Shown here: positions 50,931-60,561 of the stretch, one piece after another
How positions within the stretch are numbered: the first letter of the stretch is position 1
Layout: the number at the start of each line of letters is the position of its first letter
DNA from: Fluviicola chungangensis
Lineage (GTDB): Bacteria > Bacteroidota > Bacteroidia > Flavobacteriales_D > Crocinitomicaceae
DNA length: 64,000 nt
Direction of reading: 5' to 3'
NCBI RefSeq assembly: GCF_007558725.1
Contig: NZ_VLPL01000004.1
Location: forward strand, 310,001 to 374,000
Notes under the pieces: generated by a model
Databases searched by the model: none
The model's input: the letters and a program-made list of their open reading frames with translations, nothing else
Told to the model about the DNA's origin: nothing
Position numbers and translations under genes: made by a program

Positions 50931-52037
50931 TCAAAATCGCTTTAATCCTTCCCCGTTCACATATGCTTTCAAAATAACTTCCATTTCATCAATAGAAACC
51001 GGGAACCATTCTTCCTTAGCCACTTTCCGGATAGTCAGACGCTCTTTGACGGAAAATGTACCGTCCACAATCAACCCGAAAATCAGTAATCGCGCAATCG
51101 TTTCATTTTCCTGGACATGTTGACCGAACAGCTCATCAATCTTGACTTCCCGGTCATACTTCAGGTCCAAATCGGGAAAAATTGCCAGTACTTCTTTCAT
51201 AAAGGAATAAAGTGCAAAGTTGTATTGCCTTTTCTGTTGAGCAATAAAATGAAACAATTTGTTTAACTTTTCCTTTACCTGTACCAACCGTTCTTCGGGG
51301 AATTCACTCATAAAATCCCTCGTGGCAGCCGTAGCAACAATCCGCATCTGTGCTTCTTTCATCACTTGCCGGCTGCTCCAGGCATTCCAAAAAGCAAAAA
51401 TCGGAATCCCGATTAAATCAGTAACAATCCGCAAGGCATACCTTCCGAGAAGACGTCTGACCAAAAATTTCATCAGTACATTCGATAGGGTCGCCTTCAA
51501 TTTAGTCCCGAGCAAAAGTACGTAATACGAAAATCGCGTAAGTCCGATATACGGATCTATTTCCAATAATTTCATGTGCTTCGCGGGCATTTCCAAACCG
51601 GCTTCCGTCAACAGGGCAACCTGTTCCCTGTAATCTTCCCGGGAAGCGGAAGGATACCTGTAAATCTCACAAATGCGGCGAACAGCGTATATATTCAGCA
51701 TATTCAGGAGCCAGATCTCCGGGAAGATCATCACGACAGCGTATAAGGTATAGTATAACTCAAAATCAAATGTATACCCGAACAGTTCGAAGTGCTGTGC
51801 ATCCAATAAATTGGAAAAATGGAACGGAAAAATGACCAACATCACCGCACAGGCACCGATCAGACCGGCAATCAGGTAAACCTGCACCTGCAGCTTCTTC
51901 AGCTGCTTTTTTTGCTCCGCATTGAGTGTATAGCCCCTCCTTTCCTCATTCCGGATAGCTGCTGTTTTTTTACTTAAATACGTATTTCCCAGTCGAAATG
52001 CAATGCTCTTGTTTCGCTTCTTTTGAATTTCTTCCAT
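50931..52037 (-). CDS. Membrane protein of the LBF_2804-like family
   Basis: 368 residues. Two predicted membrane helices (about 52-72 and 92-112, AGLIGACAVMLVIFPF and LYAVVMIFPEIWLLNM), a short hydrophobic stretch near 205, and a long cytosolic C-terminal domain with alternating helices, ending DELFGQHVQENETIARLLIF, then GLIVDGTFSVKERLTIRKVA, which resembles a TerB/EF-hand-like helical domain. Similar to Bacteroidota/Leptospira LBF_2804-type proteins as I recall; function unknown. Confidence 0.68.
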   Translation of the reverse strand: MEEIQKKRNKSIAFRLGNTYLSKKTAAIRNEERRGYTLNAEQKKQLKKLQVQVYLIAGLIGACAVMLVIFPFHFSNLLDAQHFELFGYTFDFELYYTLYAVVMIFPEIWLLNMLNIYAVRRICEIYRYPSASREDYREQVALLTEAGLEMPAKHMKLLEIDPYIGLTRFSYYVLLLGTKLKATLSNVLMKFLVRRLLGRYALRIVTDLIGIPIFAFWNAWSSRQVMKEAQMRIVATAATRDFMSEFPEERLVQVKEKLNKLFHFIAQQKRQYNFALYSFMKEVLAIFPDLDLKYDREVKIDELFGQHVQENETIARLLIFGLIVDGTFSVKERLTIRKVAKEEWFPVSIDEMEVILKAYVNGEGLKRF

Positions 52038-52101
52038 AAGTATTGGCTAAAATTACAAAATAAGTGTTCCATTCTTATGTAACTTTGCATGGAAGAAAGA
52101 C

Positions 52102-52359
52102 ATGAAATACATCCGACAATTTTTTATTTCCGTTTTGATCATCCCGGTAAAAATCTACCAGTGGATCATCAGTCCTATTCTTCCCAATGCCTGCCGGTAC
52201 GATCCAACCTGTTCCGCATACATGATAGAAGCGCTAAGAATCCATGGACCAATCAAAGGTCTGTGGCTGGGAACCAGACGAATTAGTCGCTGTCATCCCT
52301 GGGGTGGACACGGATATGATCCTGTTCCCGAAAAAAAATGTTCCTGTAAAAAAGACTAA
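52102..52359 (+). CDS. yidD: Membrane protein insertion efficiency factor YidD
   Basis: 85 residues; assists YidC-dependent membrane insertion at the cytosolic membrane face. Clear family text: [57 protein letters not shown] with three Cys, and a Lys/Cys-rich tail. Here it is not next to rnpA or yidC. An alternative in-frame ATG at 52090 is in another reading frame and is not used. Confidence 0.95.
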   Translation: MKYIRQFFISVLIIPVKIYQWIISPILPNACRYDPTCSAYMIEALRIHGPIKGLWLGTRRISRCHPWGGHGYDPVPEKKCSCKKD

Positions 52360-52380
52360 GCGAGCAATTTAAGCAGTTCT

Positions 52381-52455
52381 ACTTTGAACTTTTCAAAAAA
52401 AAACTAAAAACATTTCGCCAATTCATTTATTTTATTTTACTTTGAATTACAAAGT
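52381..52455 (+). promoter_or_regulatory. Operator of the CreD module, copies 1a/1b
   Basis: ACTTTG-AATTA-CAAAGT at 52439-52455 ends 6 bases before the start codon of the 202-residue gene and overlaps a -7-like TTACTTTG. A degenerate copy, ACTTTGAA-CTT-TTCAAA, lies at 52381-52397. Confidence 0.65.
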
Positions 52456-52461
52456 TCTTTT

Positions 52462-53070
52462 ATGGAAAATGAAAAATATTTAGCACAGCTTCAGGAGATC
52501 CAATCCATGATGCAAAAATCCTCAAAGTTTTTGTCCTTATCAGGTATTTCAGGAATCCTTGCAGGCACCTATGCATTGATCGGAGCAGGGATTGTTTACT
52601 CCATGAGGGCGCGTTTCATTTCTCCTCTCCGGTTTAATTCTTCCGAATTCCTGACAGTTACCATTATTGCAGTGGCTGTGATGGTACTATCCTTTGCAAC
52701 AGGCGTTATTTTTTCGGTCCGGAAAGCAAAAAGAAAGAACGAAGTCATCTGGAACAAAGTATCCAAATTGTTTATCATGAGTTTCATGGTCCCACTAGTT
52801 ACCGGAGGATTGTTCGCTATTATTTTGGTCACCAAACGGGATTTCGGATTGGTATCCCCCGTCACGTTATTGTTTTATGGAATTGCGCTGGTCAATGCGA
52901 GCCGTTATTCTTTCGAAACCTTGCGAAATTTAGGCTTTGTCTTTATTATTCTGGGACTGATAAATAGTCTCTATATTGGTTATGGTTTGTATTTTTGGAT
53001 GTTCGGTTTCGGAGTTTGTCACATTTTTTATGGTGCATACATGTATCTGAAATACGATTATAAGAAGTAA
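52462..53070 (+). CDS. Membrane protein upstream of the CreD regulator
   Basis: 202 residues, six predicted membrane helices after a short N-terminal amphipathic segment (MENEKYLAQLQEIQSMMQKS). Ends with a Tyr/Lys tail (YMYLKYDYKK). No enzyme motif; similar proteins accompany small winged-helix regulators and CreD in Bacteroidota. Stop and next start overlap (TAATG). Its promoter carries the palindrome shared with creD. Confidence 0.75.
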   Translation: MENEKYLAQLQEIQSMMQKSSKFLSLSGISGILAGTYALIGAGIVYSMRARFISPLRFNSSEFLTVTIIAVAVMVLSFATGVIFSVRKAKRKNEVIWNKVSKLFIMSFMVPLVTGGLFAIILVTKRDFGLVSPVTLLFYGIALVNASRYSFETLRNLGFVFIILGLINSLYIGYGLYFWMFGFGVCHIFYGAYMYLKYDYKK

Positions 53071-53369
53071 TGACAAGTATTATATCAGATATCAACAAAA
53101 CGTTTGACCATCGGATCAGGCTGGGAATCATGTCCATCCTGATGGTGAACGATTCTGTGGACTTTAACAGGCTCAAAGAGCTGCTGGAAGTTACAGACGG
53201 AAACCTGGCTTCTCATATCAAGGCTTTGGAACAATCGGAATACATTGACATTAAGAAACAATTTATCGGTAAAAAACCCAACACTACATACGAAGCAACC
53301 CCACTGGGGAAACAGACATTTGCCAAGCATCTGGCCGCGCTTGAGCAATTAATCAAAACAAGTAAATAG
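53070..53369 (+). CDS. Winged-helix transcriptional regulator (HTH_34 type)
   Basis: 99 residues, a minimal MarR/ArsR-like winged helix: FDHRIRLGIMSILMVNDSVD, FNRLKELLEVTDGNLASHIK (recognition helix TDGNLASHIKALE), and a wing with FIGKKPNTTYEATPLGKQTF. No sensor domain visible. It lies between two copies of the palindrome ACTTTGAA-n-TTCAAAGT, the obvious binding site, and is coupled to the upstream membrane gene by a one-base overlap. Probably an autorepressor that also controls creD. Confidence 0.9.
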   Translation: MTSIISDINKTFDHRIRLGIMSILMVNDSVDFNRLKELLEVTDGNLASHIKALEQSEYIDIKKQFIGKKPNTTYEATPLGKQTFAKHLAALEQLIKTSK

Positions 53370-53387
53370 CTATTTTTTTATTCAATT

Positions 53388-53404
53388 ACTTTGAAATTCA
53401 AAGT
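53388..53404 (+). promoter_or_regulatory. Operator of the CreD module, copy 2
   Basis: Perfect palindrome ACTTTGAA-A-TTCAAAGT located 18 bases before the creD start, followed by the same TTCTTTTA text as the copy at 52439-52455 and overlapping a -7-like TTACTTTG. Confidence 0.7.
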
Positions 53405-53422
53405 TCTTTTAAATTAAACAGA

Positions 53423-54700
53423 ATGAAAACTCAAACAACGACAGACAAGCAAGAGCCTAACGGTTTTATGAAGTTCCTGAACGCGCCATTCGGGCGTTTT
53501 CTCTTGATCGGAACAATCACTATCTTTCTTCTTCCTCCTCTGGCACGGGTCATATTCCTGATCCAGGAACGAAAAGACCGGGCAGAAACCATCAAAGAAG
53601 AAATCCGTTCCGAATGGGGAAGTGATTTCATGTATAAAGGATTGGTGCTGCGGATTCCTCTCAAAAACAGCAAACAACACCTGTTCTACTTCCCGGAAAG
53701 TGAGAATACCACACTCCATGTAAATGCAAGTACCAAAAAGCGCGGAATTTATCATTTCCCCGTCTTTCAATCCAACAATCATACCTCAGCAGTATTCATC
53801 CCGAATCTGAACAATCCAAACCTGGATCTTTCAAAAGTTCAGATCGGTTTGTTAGCCCTGACCAAAACCCGTATCTCGAACATGGGAAAAATAGAAGTCA
53901 ACGGAAAAGGACTGGATGTCGAACAGGAAACCACGGCAGAAAGCAGTCCGGACAAGTTATTTTATGCAACGGCTCCATTCACTATTGACAAATCAACCAC
54001 CCAAATCAATGTCAATACCACTTACACTATCAATGGTTCCGGGAAAATCATCTTAAAAGGTTTTGCCAAAAAAAGTGCATATCAAATGACTTCAAACTGG
54101 GAAAATCCATCCTTTTCCGGAACTTCTCTTCCAAATCCGGATTCATTTCAAATCAAAAAGGGGTTTAAAAGTGCCTGGAGCATGATGAATATTGCCCAGA
54201 ATTCCAAAGTGGGCATCAATCAATCAAAACCTTATGGAAATTTATCTGAAGCATCAGTGGATTTCCTAGAATCGGTCGATCAGTATCAATTAAACGAACG
54301 AACGGTGAAATATGCCATCTTAGTGATTTTGTTAACCTTCACGGTGTTTTACCTCATCGAACTGATCGGAAAAATGGTGATCCATCCACTTCATTATTTG
54401 ATGGTGGGTCTTTCTCTCATTTTGTTTTACGTCATTCTGCTTTCTTTCTCCGAGCAATTCGGTTTTGCCCGTTCCTACTTGGCTGCCAGTATCGGAATCC
54501 TGTCTTTATTGAGCTGGTATGCTTATTCTGTTCTTCGATCGCTGAAGTTTGCGTTCACCATTCTTGCCGCCATTTCTATTCTTTACGGTTTCCTGTATGT
54601 GATTGTGAATTTGGAAACCTATGCTTTAATAGTCGGAAGTTTGGGATTATTCGCGGTTCTTTCCGCCATCATGAGCTTTACCCGGCGATTAAAAATGTGA
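53423..54700 (+). CDS. creD: Inner-membrane protein CreD (cell envelope integrity)
   Basis: 425 residues. One N-terminal membrane helix, a periplasmic domain of about 250 residues (SEWGSDFMYKGLVLRIPLKN at its start), then a cluster of about five helices (residues 295-415). The block from about residue 285 (NERTVKYAILVILLTFTVFY, then LIELIGKMVIHPLHYLMVGL) is the typical CreD signature, with LSFSEQFGF after it. In enterobacteria CreD responds to the CreBC system; here control appears to be by the adjacent winged-helix protein. Length is close to family size. Confidence 0.92.
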   Translation: MKTQTTTDKQEPNGFMKFLNAPFGRFLLIGTITIFLLPPLARVIFLIQERKDRAETIKEEIRSEWGSDFMYKGLVLRIPLKNSKQHLFYFPESENTTLHVNASTKKRGIYHFPVFQSNNHTSAVFIPNLNNPNLDLSKVQIGLLALTKTRISNMGKIEVNGKGLDVEQETTAESSPDKLFYATAPFTIDKSTTQINVNTTYTINGSGKIILKGFAKKSAYQMTSNWENPSFSGTSLPNPDSFQIKKGFKSAWSMMNIAQNSKVGINQSKPYGNLSEASVDFLESVDQYQLNERTVKYAILVILLTFTVFYLIELIGKMVIHPLHYLMVGLSLILFYVILLSFSEQFGFARSYLAASIGILSLLSWYAYSVLRSLKFAFTILAAISILYGFLYVIVNLETYALIVGSLGLFAVLSAIMSFTRRLKM

Positions 54701-54705
54701 GTTAC

Positions 54706-54755
54706 AAAAATCCCCGGCACTTTCCGCTGCGGCGGATTCAGCAACCGGGGATTTT
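54706..54755. terminator. Bidirectional terminator between creD and the convergent gene
   Basis: 12-bp stem with AAAATCCCCGG pairing CCGGGGATTTT and a 27-base loop; A and T tracts on the two sides. Confidence 0.85.
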
Positions 54756-54779
54756 CCTCTCTCCATCTCTCCTTGTGAT

Positions 54780-55901
54780 TTATTTGGTGTAGGTGTATTT
54801 ACGTGATCGGGTGATGTTGATTCCAAGCGAAATTCCGTAGATCGTTCCGTATTTATTCATACTCGCGTAAAAATTCAAAGGAACATTCAGAGCTCCCGGG
54901 CGGAAGGTCTTCCCGAATGCGAAGATGAAGTTGGTAGAAAAGTAGGTTGCTCCTCGCGTATCCGGTCGTTTAAAATAATCCATATGCGCGGCATTTGTCA
55001 CGCCCATATCGTCGTTCAGCTCCTGGAAGGTGTGAAATTTTCCATCATAATCTGTTGTTCCTGAAATCAGGCGTTTCATCGTAAACGACGGCCCCATGGC
55101 AATTTCCCAGGCCCCCTTTCCAAAACGTACACCATGCATAATAGCCAATGAAGGTATTGGAGTACCGTGTTCCATTCCTGCAACATTTCCCAAAAACTCA
55201 AACAAACCGCTAAACTTTTCACTTCCGGCATATTGCACTTCCAATTGGTAACCGATATTGAACAAGACGGGCAAGGTCCCCACTCCTCCGTCGCGCTCAT
55301 TCCGGGTGAAAAACTCACCGTTTTCTCCTGTTGCAACTGCAAAACCAATGCGGGGACCTGAATTATTCATCTTTCCCAAGCCGGTACTTGCTGTCGGACC
55401 ATCTTTAAAAAACAATGCTTTATAAACGGATAGATCTACGTCCATTTTCAACAACTTATAAATCATGATGTCCGTCATCCGGTTCAATTCGCGCGGTTGA
55501 TTTTCAAATTGTTCAATTTCATTCCGGTCTATTTCACCGGTTTTTACATTGACAATTTTCATCGAAATAAGGATGCGGTCACCAAGGCCTTCATAACTGG
55601 CACTCATTGCAAAATCAGAACTCAACTGGTTGCCTACTTTTCCAAGACAATCCTTCCCCATGCATTCTTTCATTTTATTATCCCCCAGCTTTTCAGCAAC
55701 ATCGTATCGATCGTTTACAACGTACTTTTTAGAATTTACCAGGCTTTTGTAGATTACAGAGCGCAAAATATCTTCATTGGAAGCGATGTTCCGAACCTCA
55801 ATTCCCGCAATGACCATTGAAGGCAGCTGTGATGTTTGAGCAAACGATTCATAAGTATATAATCCCAAACACATTAGAACTAGTTTTTTCATGGTTTTCA
55901 A
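54780..55901 (-). CDS. Exported two-part protein: CsgG/TolB-like N-domain and beta-barrel-like C-part
   Basis: 373 residues. Signal peptide about 1-21 (CLGLYTYESFAQ). The N-terminal about 150 residues (SMVIAGIEVRNIASNEDILR, YVVNDRYDVAEKLGD, DFAMSASYEGLGDRILISMK) resemble the anticodon-binding/CsgG-type module seen in lipoprotein-assembly proteins. The C-terminal half has alternating strands (GIGYQLEVQYAGSEKF-like and YGTIYGISLGINITRSRKYT) typical of an outer-membrane barrel. One CMGKDC pair at about residues 80-85. Function unknown; assignment by fold pattern only. Confidence 0.65.
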   Translation of the reverse strand: MKTMKKLVLMCLGLYTYESFAQTSQLPSMVIAGIEVRNIASNEDILRSVIYKSLVNSKKYVVNDRYDVAEKLGDNKMKECMGKDCLGKVGNQLSSDFAMSASYEGLGDRILISMKIVNVKTGEIDRNEIEQFENQPRELNRMTDIMIYKLLKMDVDLSVYKALFFKDGPTASTGLGKMNNSGPRIGFAVATGENGEFFTRNERDGGVGTLPVLFNIGYQLEVQYAGSEKFSGLFEFLGNVAGMEHGTPIPSLAIMHGVRFGKGAWEIAMGPSFTMKRLISGTTDYDGKFHTFQELNDDMGVTNAAHMDYFKRPDTRGATYFSTNFIFAFGKTFRPGALNVPLNFYASMNKYGTIYGISLGINITRSRKYTYTK

Positions 55902-56108
55902 TTTTAAGTTTCAGGACAAATTTGCTAGGTATGCATAGGAATAGAAAACGGAATTCTGCACCTTGATTTCTCACTGTTGCGATATTCCGTACAACATTTT
56001 TAAATAAAACAGTATTCTATTTTTTTGTTTGAAAACTAACATTCAAATTCGTTTCTTCGTTATATCACGAAAACAGAACATCTTGTTATCATCATATTAT
56101 GATATAAC

Positions 56109-56137
56109 AAAAAAGGCTGCTACATTACGTAACAGCC
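56109..56137 (-). terminator. Terminator of the M43 protease gene
   Basis: GGCTG-TTAC...GTA-GCAGCC hairpin on the minus strand followed by a T-run (complement of 56109-56114). Confidence 0.82.
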
Positions 56138-56163
56138 CTCTTCAGACTTAATAAGTCAATTAT

Positions 56164-59031
56164 TTACTTCTCTAATACAATTGGAATATGCTGCGTACCA
56201 ACCTCCGTTAAAACCCGGATCGTGTAAACACCTTTTGCCATATTTTTCAGATCGACATCCTGTTTGGAATCCTGCAGGTTGCTTATCTCGTAAACCACTT
56301 GACCTAATGCATTAAATACCTTAATTGAATTTAAGTTCACCACTCCCGAAGAAATAGTAAATGATCCGGTAGACGGATTCGGATAAACCGTAATGAAGTC
56401 CAATTCATTTTCAGCAATCGACGCACAACCGTCAACGGTAACTGTTGTCTGGGCAGAACCCGAACAACCATTTCCATTGGTGTAGTTGTAGGTTACCGTA
56501 GTAGAACTGATTCCTACTGTTGCTGGATTAAACTGGTTTCCGCTCACACCGCTACCTGAATAAGTTCCTCCTGCCGGGCTTCCCTGTATCAGGGTATAAG
56601 GTCCGTCCGTTACACAAAGCATCGGAACTGAGCCGAAGCTGACCGTTGGATTCGGATTCACCGTCACTGAAATACTGTTGGATGCCACAGAAGGACAAGA
56701 AGCGACAGTCGTTGTTGCAGTATATGTCCCGGAAGTCGAAACCGTAATAGAAGATCCGCTGGCAGCATTCGACCAAGTGGTAGCTGATCCGGTAGAAGAA
56801 GTCAGTGTAACCGATCCTCCCTGGCAGAATGTAGTTGCTCCACCGGAAGTAATTGTTGGCGCCGCTGGTGCTGCATTCACAGTAATATATCCCGTTTGAT
56901 TGGATGCATTCGATCCGCCGGAATTGGTCGCTGTTAAAGTTACGTTATAGGTTCCGGCTGTCGGGTAAGTCACTACCTGACTCGCAGAAGTCGAACTGGA
57001 AGGTGTTCCACCCGGGAACGACCAACTGTAAGAAGTCGGGTTATTCGTCGATGTGCTGGTATAAGTTACCGACTGGCCTGCGCAGATTGATTGACTTGTA
57101 GAACTAAACGATGCAACCGGTGCGGTTGGAGTACCGCTTACTCCAGTTAGATTGATATTATCAATATAGATGTTATTTCCGTTTCCTCCGATATTTCGGA
57201 AAGAAATCCAAACAATACTATTGCCGACGTACGGGGTCAAATCCACGGTATCGGATCTCCATTGAGACACGCTTGGTGAGAAAGAACCAGTTGTTGCATT
57301 TGCTGTTGCCAAAGTAGTATTTGATTTGGAGTAAACGGTGGTAAACGTATTTCCGCAATCTGTAGAAACCAGCACTTCCAATCCATCATAATAGTTCGAA
57401 TTATAAGGTGCATAAGCCACATCAAATACTAAACGGGCACTCGAATAAGCGGCAATATCTGCTTTTGGCAAACGCATTTCATCACTTCCCGATACAATAT
57501 TGTAATTGTCAAACTTCAAGGAATTTCCTGCAGTTGGCGCTCGTCCAACGGTGGAAGATCGCGTCCAGGTTCCGGAACCATTCGGATCAACTATCGTCCA
57601 TCCTGTAGGCGGGAATGTGGTAGAAACAAATCCTTCACTGATAGGTAAGCTCACTGTCGCATTGGAAGTTACGGTAATATAATTGGTCTTCGACTTGGAA
57701 TAAGTTGCTCCATTCGATGTAGCTGTTACACTCAAGCTCGCATTATAGGTTCCTGCTGTAGGATAAGTAACCGTTGGACTCACAGCCGTTGAAGTCGATG
57801 GCGTTCCGCCAGGGAAAGACCAGGAGTAGGTCGCAATTCCGGATGTCTGGCTAGGGGTATATGTAACCGTTGTTCCGGTACACATGGTTGGTTGGTTTGC
57901 GTTGAAATCCAATGCGCAAAGCGATGTTCCCGGTCCGCCACCGACAGCATTCAAATTAGCTGTTGTCCAGATATTGCTTCTTCCGCCCACACTGCTGGTC
58001 AATGAAGCTCTCATGCGGGTAACCTGCCCCTGTGTAAACATTTTGGAACAGTAGGAATAGTCCATGTAATTCTCAATGTTGTCAATCACGTTCGTTGCCC
58101 ATGAACTGAAATTATTCGGATCATTCGTGTCGTCACATGTATTAATACTTAGGTTATTACAATTTGTCACCCCAATACACATCGGTGTATCCTGCACATG
58201 ATCATCAATTGAACAACTTGAAGCAGTTCCCGGATTGTTATTATCACCCCAAACGTGTGAAAGGTTCAGCCAGTGCCCCACTTCATGCGTTAATGCACGG
58301 CTATTTGTAACCGATGCCGTACCGATCGAGCCACAGTAATCATCCAAAATAAAAATTCCGTTGTAATACATATTGGTTGCATTCGCAGTGGAATTTCCAT
58401 TCGGGTTGAATGTATAACCTGCTGCACCACCGATATCTTTACACACATAAATATTCAGGTACTTGTTGTGTGCCCAAACACCTTGGTACACATTATTGCC
58501 GGCAACAATCGCATTAACCTGCAACTGACCGTCCGAACCGTCATTCGTGATCGTATTCTGTGTACGGGTAATCCCCGAAAAACAGTTTCCGTTAGGCGCA
58601 ACTGTAGCAAAAACGAAATTGATCTCGGCGTCCGTAGGCATCCCTTGAAATGGAGCAGCCACATTATCCGCGTCTGCATTTAATCTTCGGTAATCCCGGT
58701 TTAAAATGGCCAATGCATCCGCTACCTGGGCGTCCGAGATATTCTCTGTTCCGCCGTTATGGAGAATGTGGAAAACGACAGGAATGGTATAAACTAACCC
58801 GGTAGATTTAACCGTCGGAGTAGAATGTCCTTTCGGCTTCGGATCAATGGTTTCTCTGAAAACGGTTGCGTAACGCGCCGGATCGTGTAATTGCATCTCT
58901 TGCATGCGGTGATGCTGGCTGCATTTTTCAACTTCTTGGGGAGAGACAAGCTGTTGAGGTTTTGATTGGGTAACTTGCGAAAAGGAAGTAAATCCCCATA
59001 GCATAGCTACAGAAAAGAAGAGTTTTCTCAT
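56164..59031 (-). CDS. Secreted M43 metalloprotease with PKD domains and T9SS domain
   Basis: 955 residues. Signal peptide about 1-19. Pro-region, then a pappalysin-type (M43) catalytic domain with zinc motif HEVGHWLNLSH (249-259) and a Met-turn region (NYMDYSYCSKMFT). Next come a PKD domain (YSWSFPGGTPSTST), a jelly-roll (SISEGFVSTTFPPTGW, VLVSTDCGNTFTTVYS), a second PKD (YSWSFPGGTPSSSTSASQ), two Ig-like modules, and a type A T9SS tail (VYPNPSTGSFTISS ... TQHIPIVLEK). Predicted to be released or surface-bound for protein degradation. Confidence 0.92.
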   Translation of the reverse strand: MRKLFFSVAMLWGFTSFSQVTQSKPQQLVSPQEVEKCSQHHRMQEMQLHDPARYATVFRETIDPKPKGHSTPTVKSTGLVYTIPVVFHILHNGGTENISDAQVADALAILNRDYRRLNADADNVAAPFQGMPTDAEINFVFATVAPNGNCFSGITRTQNTITNDGSDGQLQVNAIVAGNNVYQGVWAHNKYLNIYVCKDIGGAAGYTFNPNGNSTANATNMYYNGIFILDDYCGSIGTASVTNSRALTHEVGHWLNLSHVWGDNNNPGTASSCSIDDHVQDTPMCIGVTNCNNLSINTCDDTNDPNNFSSWATNVIDNIENYMDYSYCSKMFTQGQVTRMRASLTSSVGGRSNIWTTANLNAVGGGPGTSLCALDFNANQPTMCTGTTVTYTPSQTSGIATYSWSFPGGTPSTSTAVSPTVTYPTAGTYNASLSVTATSNGATYSKSKTNYITVTSNATVSLPISEGFVSTTFPPTGWTIVDPNGSGTWTRSSTVGRAPTAGNSLKFDNYNIVSGSDEMRLPKADIAAYSSARLVFDVAYAPYNSNYYDGLEVLVSTDCGNTFTTVYSKSNTTLATANATTGSFSPSVSQWRSDTVDLTPYVGNSIVWISFRNIGGNGNNIYIDNINLTGVSGTPTAPVASFSSTSQSICAGQSVTYTSTSTNNPTSYSWSFPGGTPSSSTSASQVVTYPTAGTYNVTLTATNSGGSNASNQTGYITVNAAPAAPTITSGGATTFCQGGSVTLTSSTGSATTWSNAASGSSITVSTSGTYTATTTVASCPSVASNSISVTVNPNPTVSFGSVPMLCVTDGPYTLIQGSPAGGTYSGSGVSGNQFNPATVGISSTTVTYNYTNGNGCSGSAQTTVTVDGCASIAENELDFITVYPNPSTGSFTISSGVVNLNSIKVFNALGQVVYEISNLQDSKQDVDLKNMAKGVYTIRVLTEVGTQHIPIVLEK

Positions 59032-59214
59032 AAGCGTAGTTTAATTTTGAAATATAGTTTTTTAGTTCTGGGAGTGAAATTTAATCAAAAAATCATTTCA
59101 AAAACCTCATCCTGATCCCAATAAATGAATTTGTGAATATCTTTTCGGGTAAAAAACAGGTTTATTATTTCACAAAAACATCGTTGATACTATTAAAATA
59201 CAACTTATTCAAAA

Positions 59215-59248
59215 CAAAAAACCGGATTGAATTAACTTACAACCCGGT
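59215..59248 (-). terminator. Terminator after the aminotransferase gene
   Basis: ACCGG / CCGGT stem with an 18-base loop, followed on the minus strand by TTTTTG. Confidence 0.65.
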
Positions 59249-59268
59249 AAATTTATTTTTCGGATCGC

Positions 59269-60561
59269 TTACTTCAGTTTCTCCAGAGCAGCTTTCAGAT
59301 TCGAAATGACTCCGTCCACATCTTCCAGTTTACAGGTTCCGACAGAAAGACGATACCAATTGGAATCATCTGAAGACCCGAAAGCATAGAACGGAACGAT
59401 CGCTACTTTTGCTTCATCCAGGATATATTTCGTCACATCCTGCGTGGTTTCAAGCACCTTGCCAGATTCGGTTTTCAAACCGTGTAAGGCAAATTGGACT
59501 GTCAGATAGATTGCTGCCTCTGGAGCAATCGCATCGATGCGGTGTCCCGCCGATTTCAACGACTGGATTCCGTTATAAAACCCGACCAAACGCGCATTGA
59601 TTTCCGATTTGATGTGGTTCAGATACTTATCGTACTGACTTAGTTCATTTAAATAGTTTGCCGTGGCCACCTGCTCTGCTTTTGGCGCCCAAGCTCCCAC
59701 ATGTGTTAAGATCGATTTGATCTTGTTGATGACGAACTTGGGTCCCATAGTCCATCCTACACGAACTCCGGTAGCTGCCAGGGATTTCGAAATTCCGTCT
59801 ACAAACAAGGTATATTCGCGCATTTCGGGACGCAGGGAAACCGGATTATAGTGTTCAATTGAACCATGTGTTAACGGCCAGTAAATCTGGTCGTACATCA
59901 CATACAGTGGTTTCATACCGGATAATGTGCGTTTGTTATTTTCAGCCAATACCAAATCACAGATCTGCTCCAGGTCTTCTTTTGAAAAAACCGTTCCTGT
60001 AGGGTTTAAAGGCGAACACAGGGCCAATAAACTTGCCTCCGGAAGGAACGGAGCAATTTCTTCTGCACGTGGCATGAAATTATTCTCCGGACTGGTTTCG
60101 ATCAAAATCGGACGAGCGTTATTCAAATAAGTATAATGATTGTTATTCCACGATGGAACAGGAAAAATAACCGCATCTCCCGGATCGACAATTGCCTTGA
60201 AAATAGCATAAATTGCCGGGCGGGCACCACCGGTAATAACGATTTCGTCCGTCGCATATTCCAGGTCTCCGCGTTTACTCAGCAGCTGAGAAACTGCCTG
60301 GCGCAATTCCAACATCCCATCTGCAGCCGGATAATTTGTCTGATCATCTTCGTATGCTTCCTGGATGAACTGCTTTAATTCAATCGGTATCGGAAAAACT
60401 TTCGGATTAAAATCCCCGATCGTCAGGTTATAAACCTTTTCCCCTTGCTTGATCTTCTCATTAACCTCTGCAGCTAACTTGATGATCTCAGAACCAATAA
60501 TATGTTCTGCCAATTTAGAAACACGCGGAGTTGAAAGTTCATTTTTTGTATTCATAGCCAT
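59269..60561 (-). CDS. Pyridoxal-phosphate aminotransferase, class I/II
   Basis: 430 residues, fold-type I aminotransferase. Visible: VYNLTIGDFNPKVFPIP at the start, TNYPAADGMLELRQAV, VITGGARPAIYAIF, the Asn in CSPLNPTGT (186), Asp224 in MYDQIYWPL, PLP lysine Lys259 in VDGISKSLAATGVRVG, and Arg267 of the phosphate cup. Sequence resembles aspartate/aromatic-type transaminases; the exact amino acid cannot be told from this. A start at MNTKNELS (residue 3) is also possible. Stands alone between terminators. Confidence 0.93.
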   Translation of the reverse strand: MAMNTKNELSTPRVSKLAEHIIGSEIIKLAAEVNEKIKQGEKVYNLTIGDFNPKVFPIPIELKQFIQEAYEDDQTNYPAADGMLELRQAVSQLLSKRGDLEYATDEIVITGGARPAIYAIFKAIVDPGDAVIFPVPSWNNNHYTYLNNARPILIETSPENNFMPRAEEIAPFLPEASLLALCSPLNPTGTVFSKEDLEQICDLVLAENNKRTLSGMKPLYVMYDQIYWPLTHGSIEHYNPVSLRPEMREYTLFVDGISKSLAATGVRVGWTMGPKFVINKIKSILTHVGAWAPKAEQVATANYLNELSQYDKYLNHIKSEINARLVGFYNGIQSLKSAGHRIDAIAPEAAIYLTVQFALHGLKTESGKVLETTQDVTKYILDEAKVAIVPFYAFGSSDDSNWYRLSVGTCKLEDVDGVISNLKAALEKLK

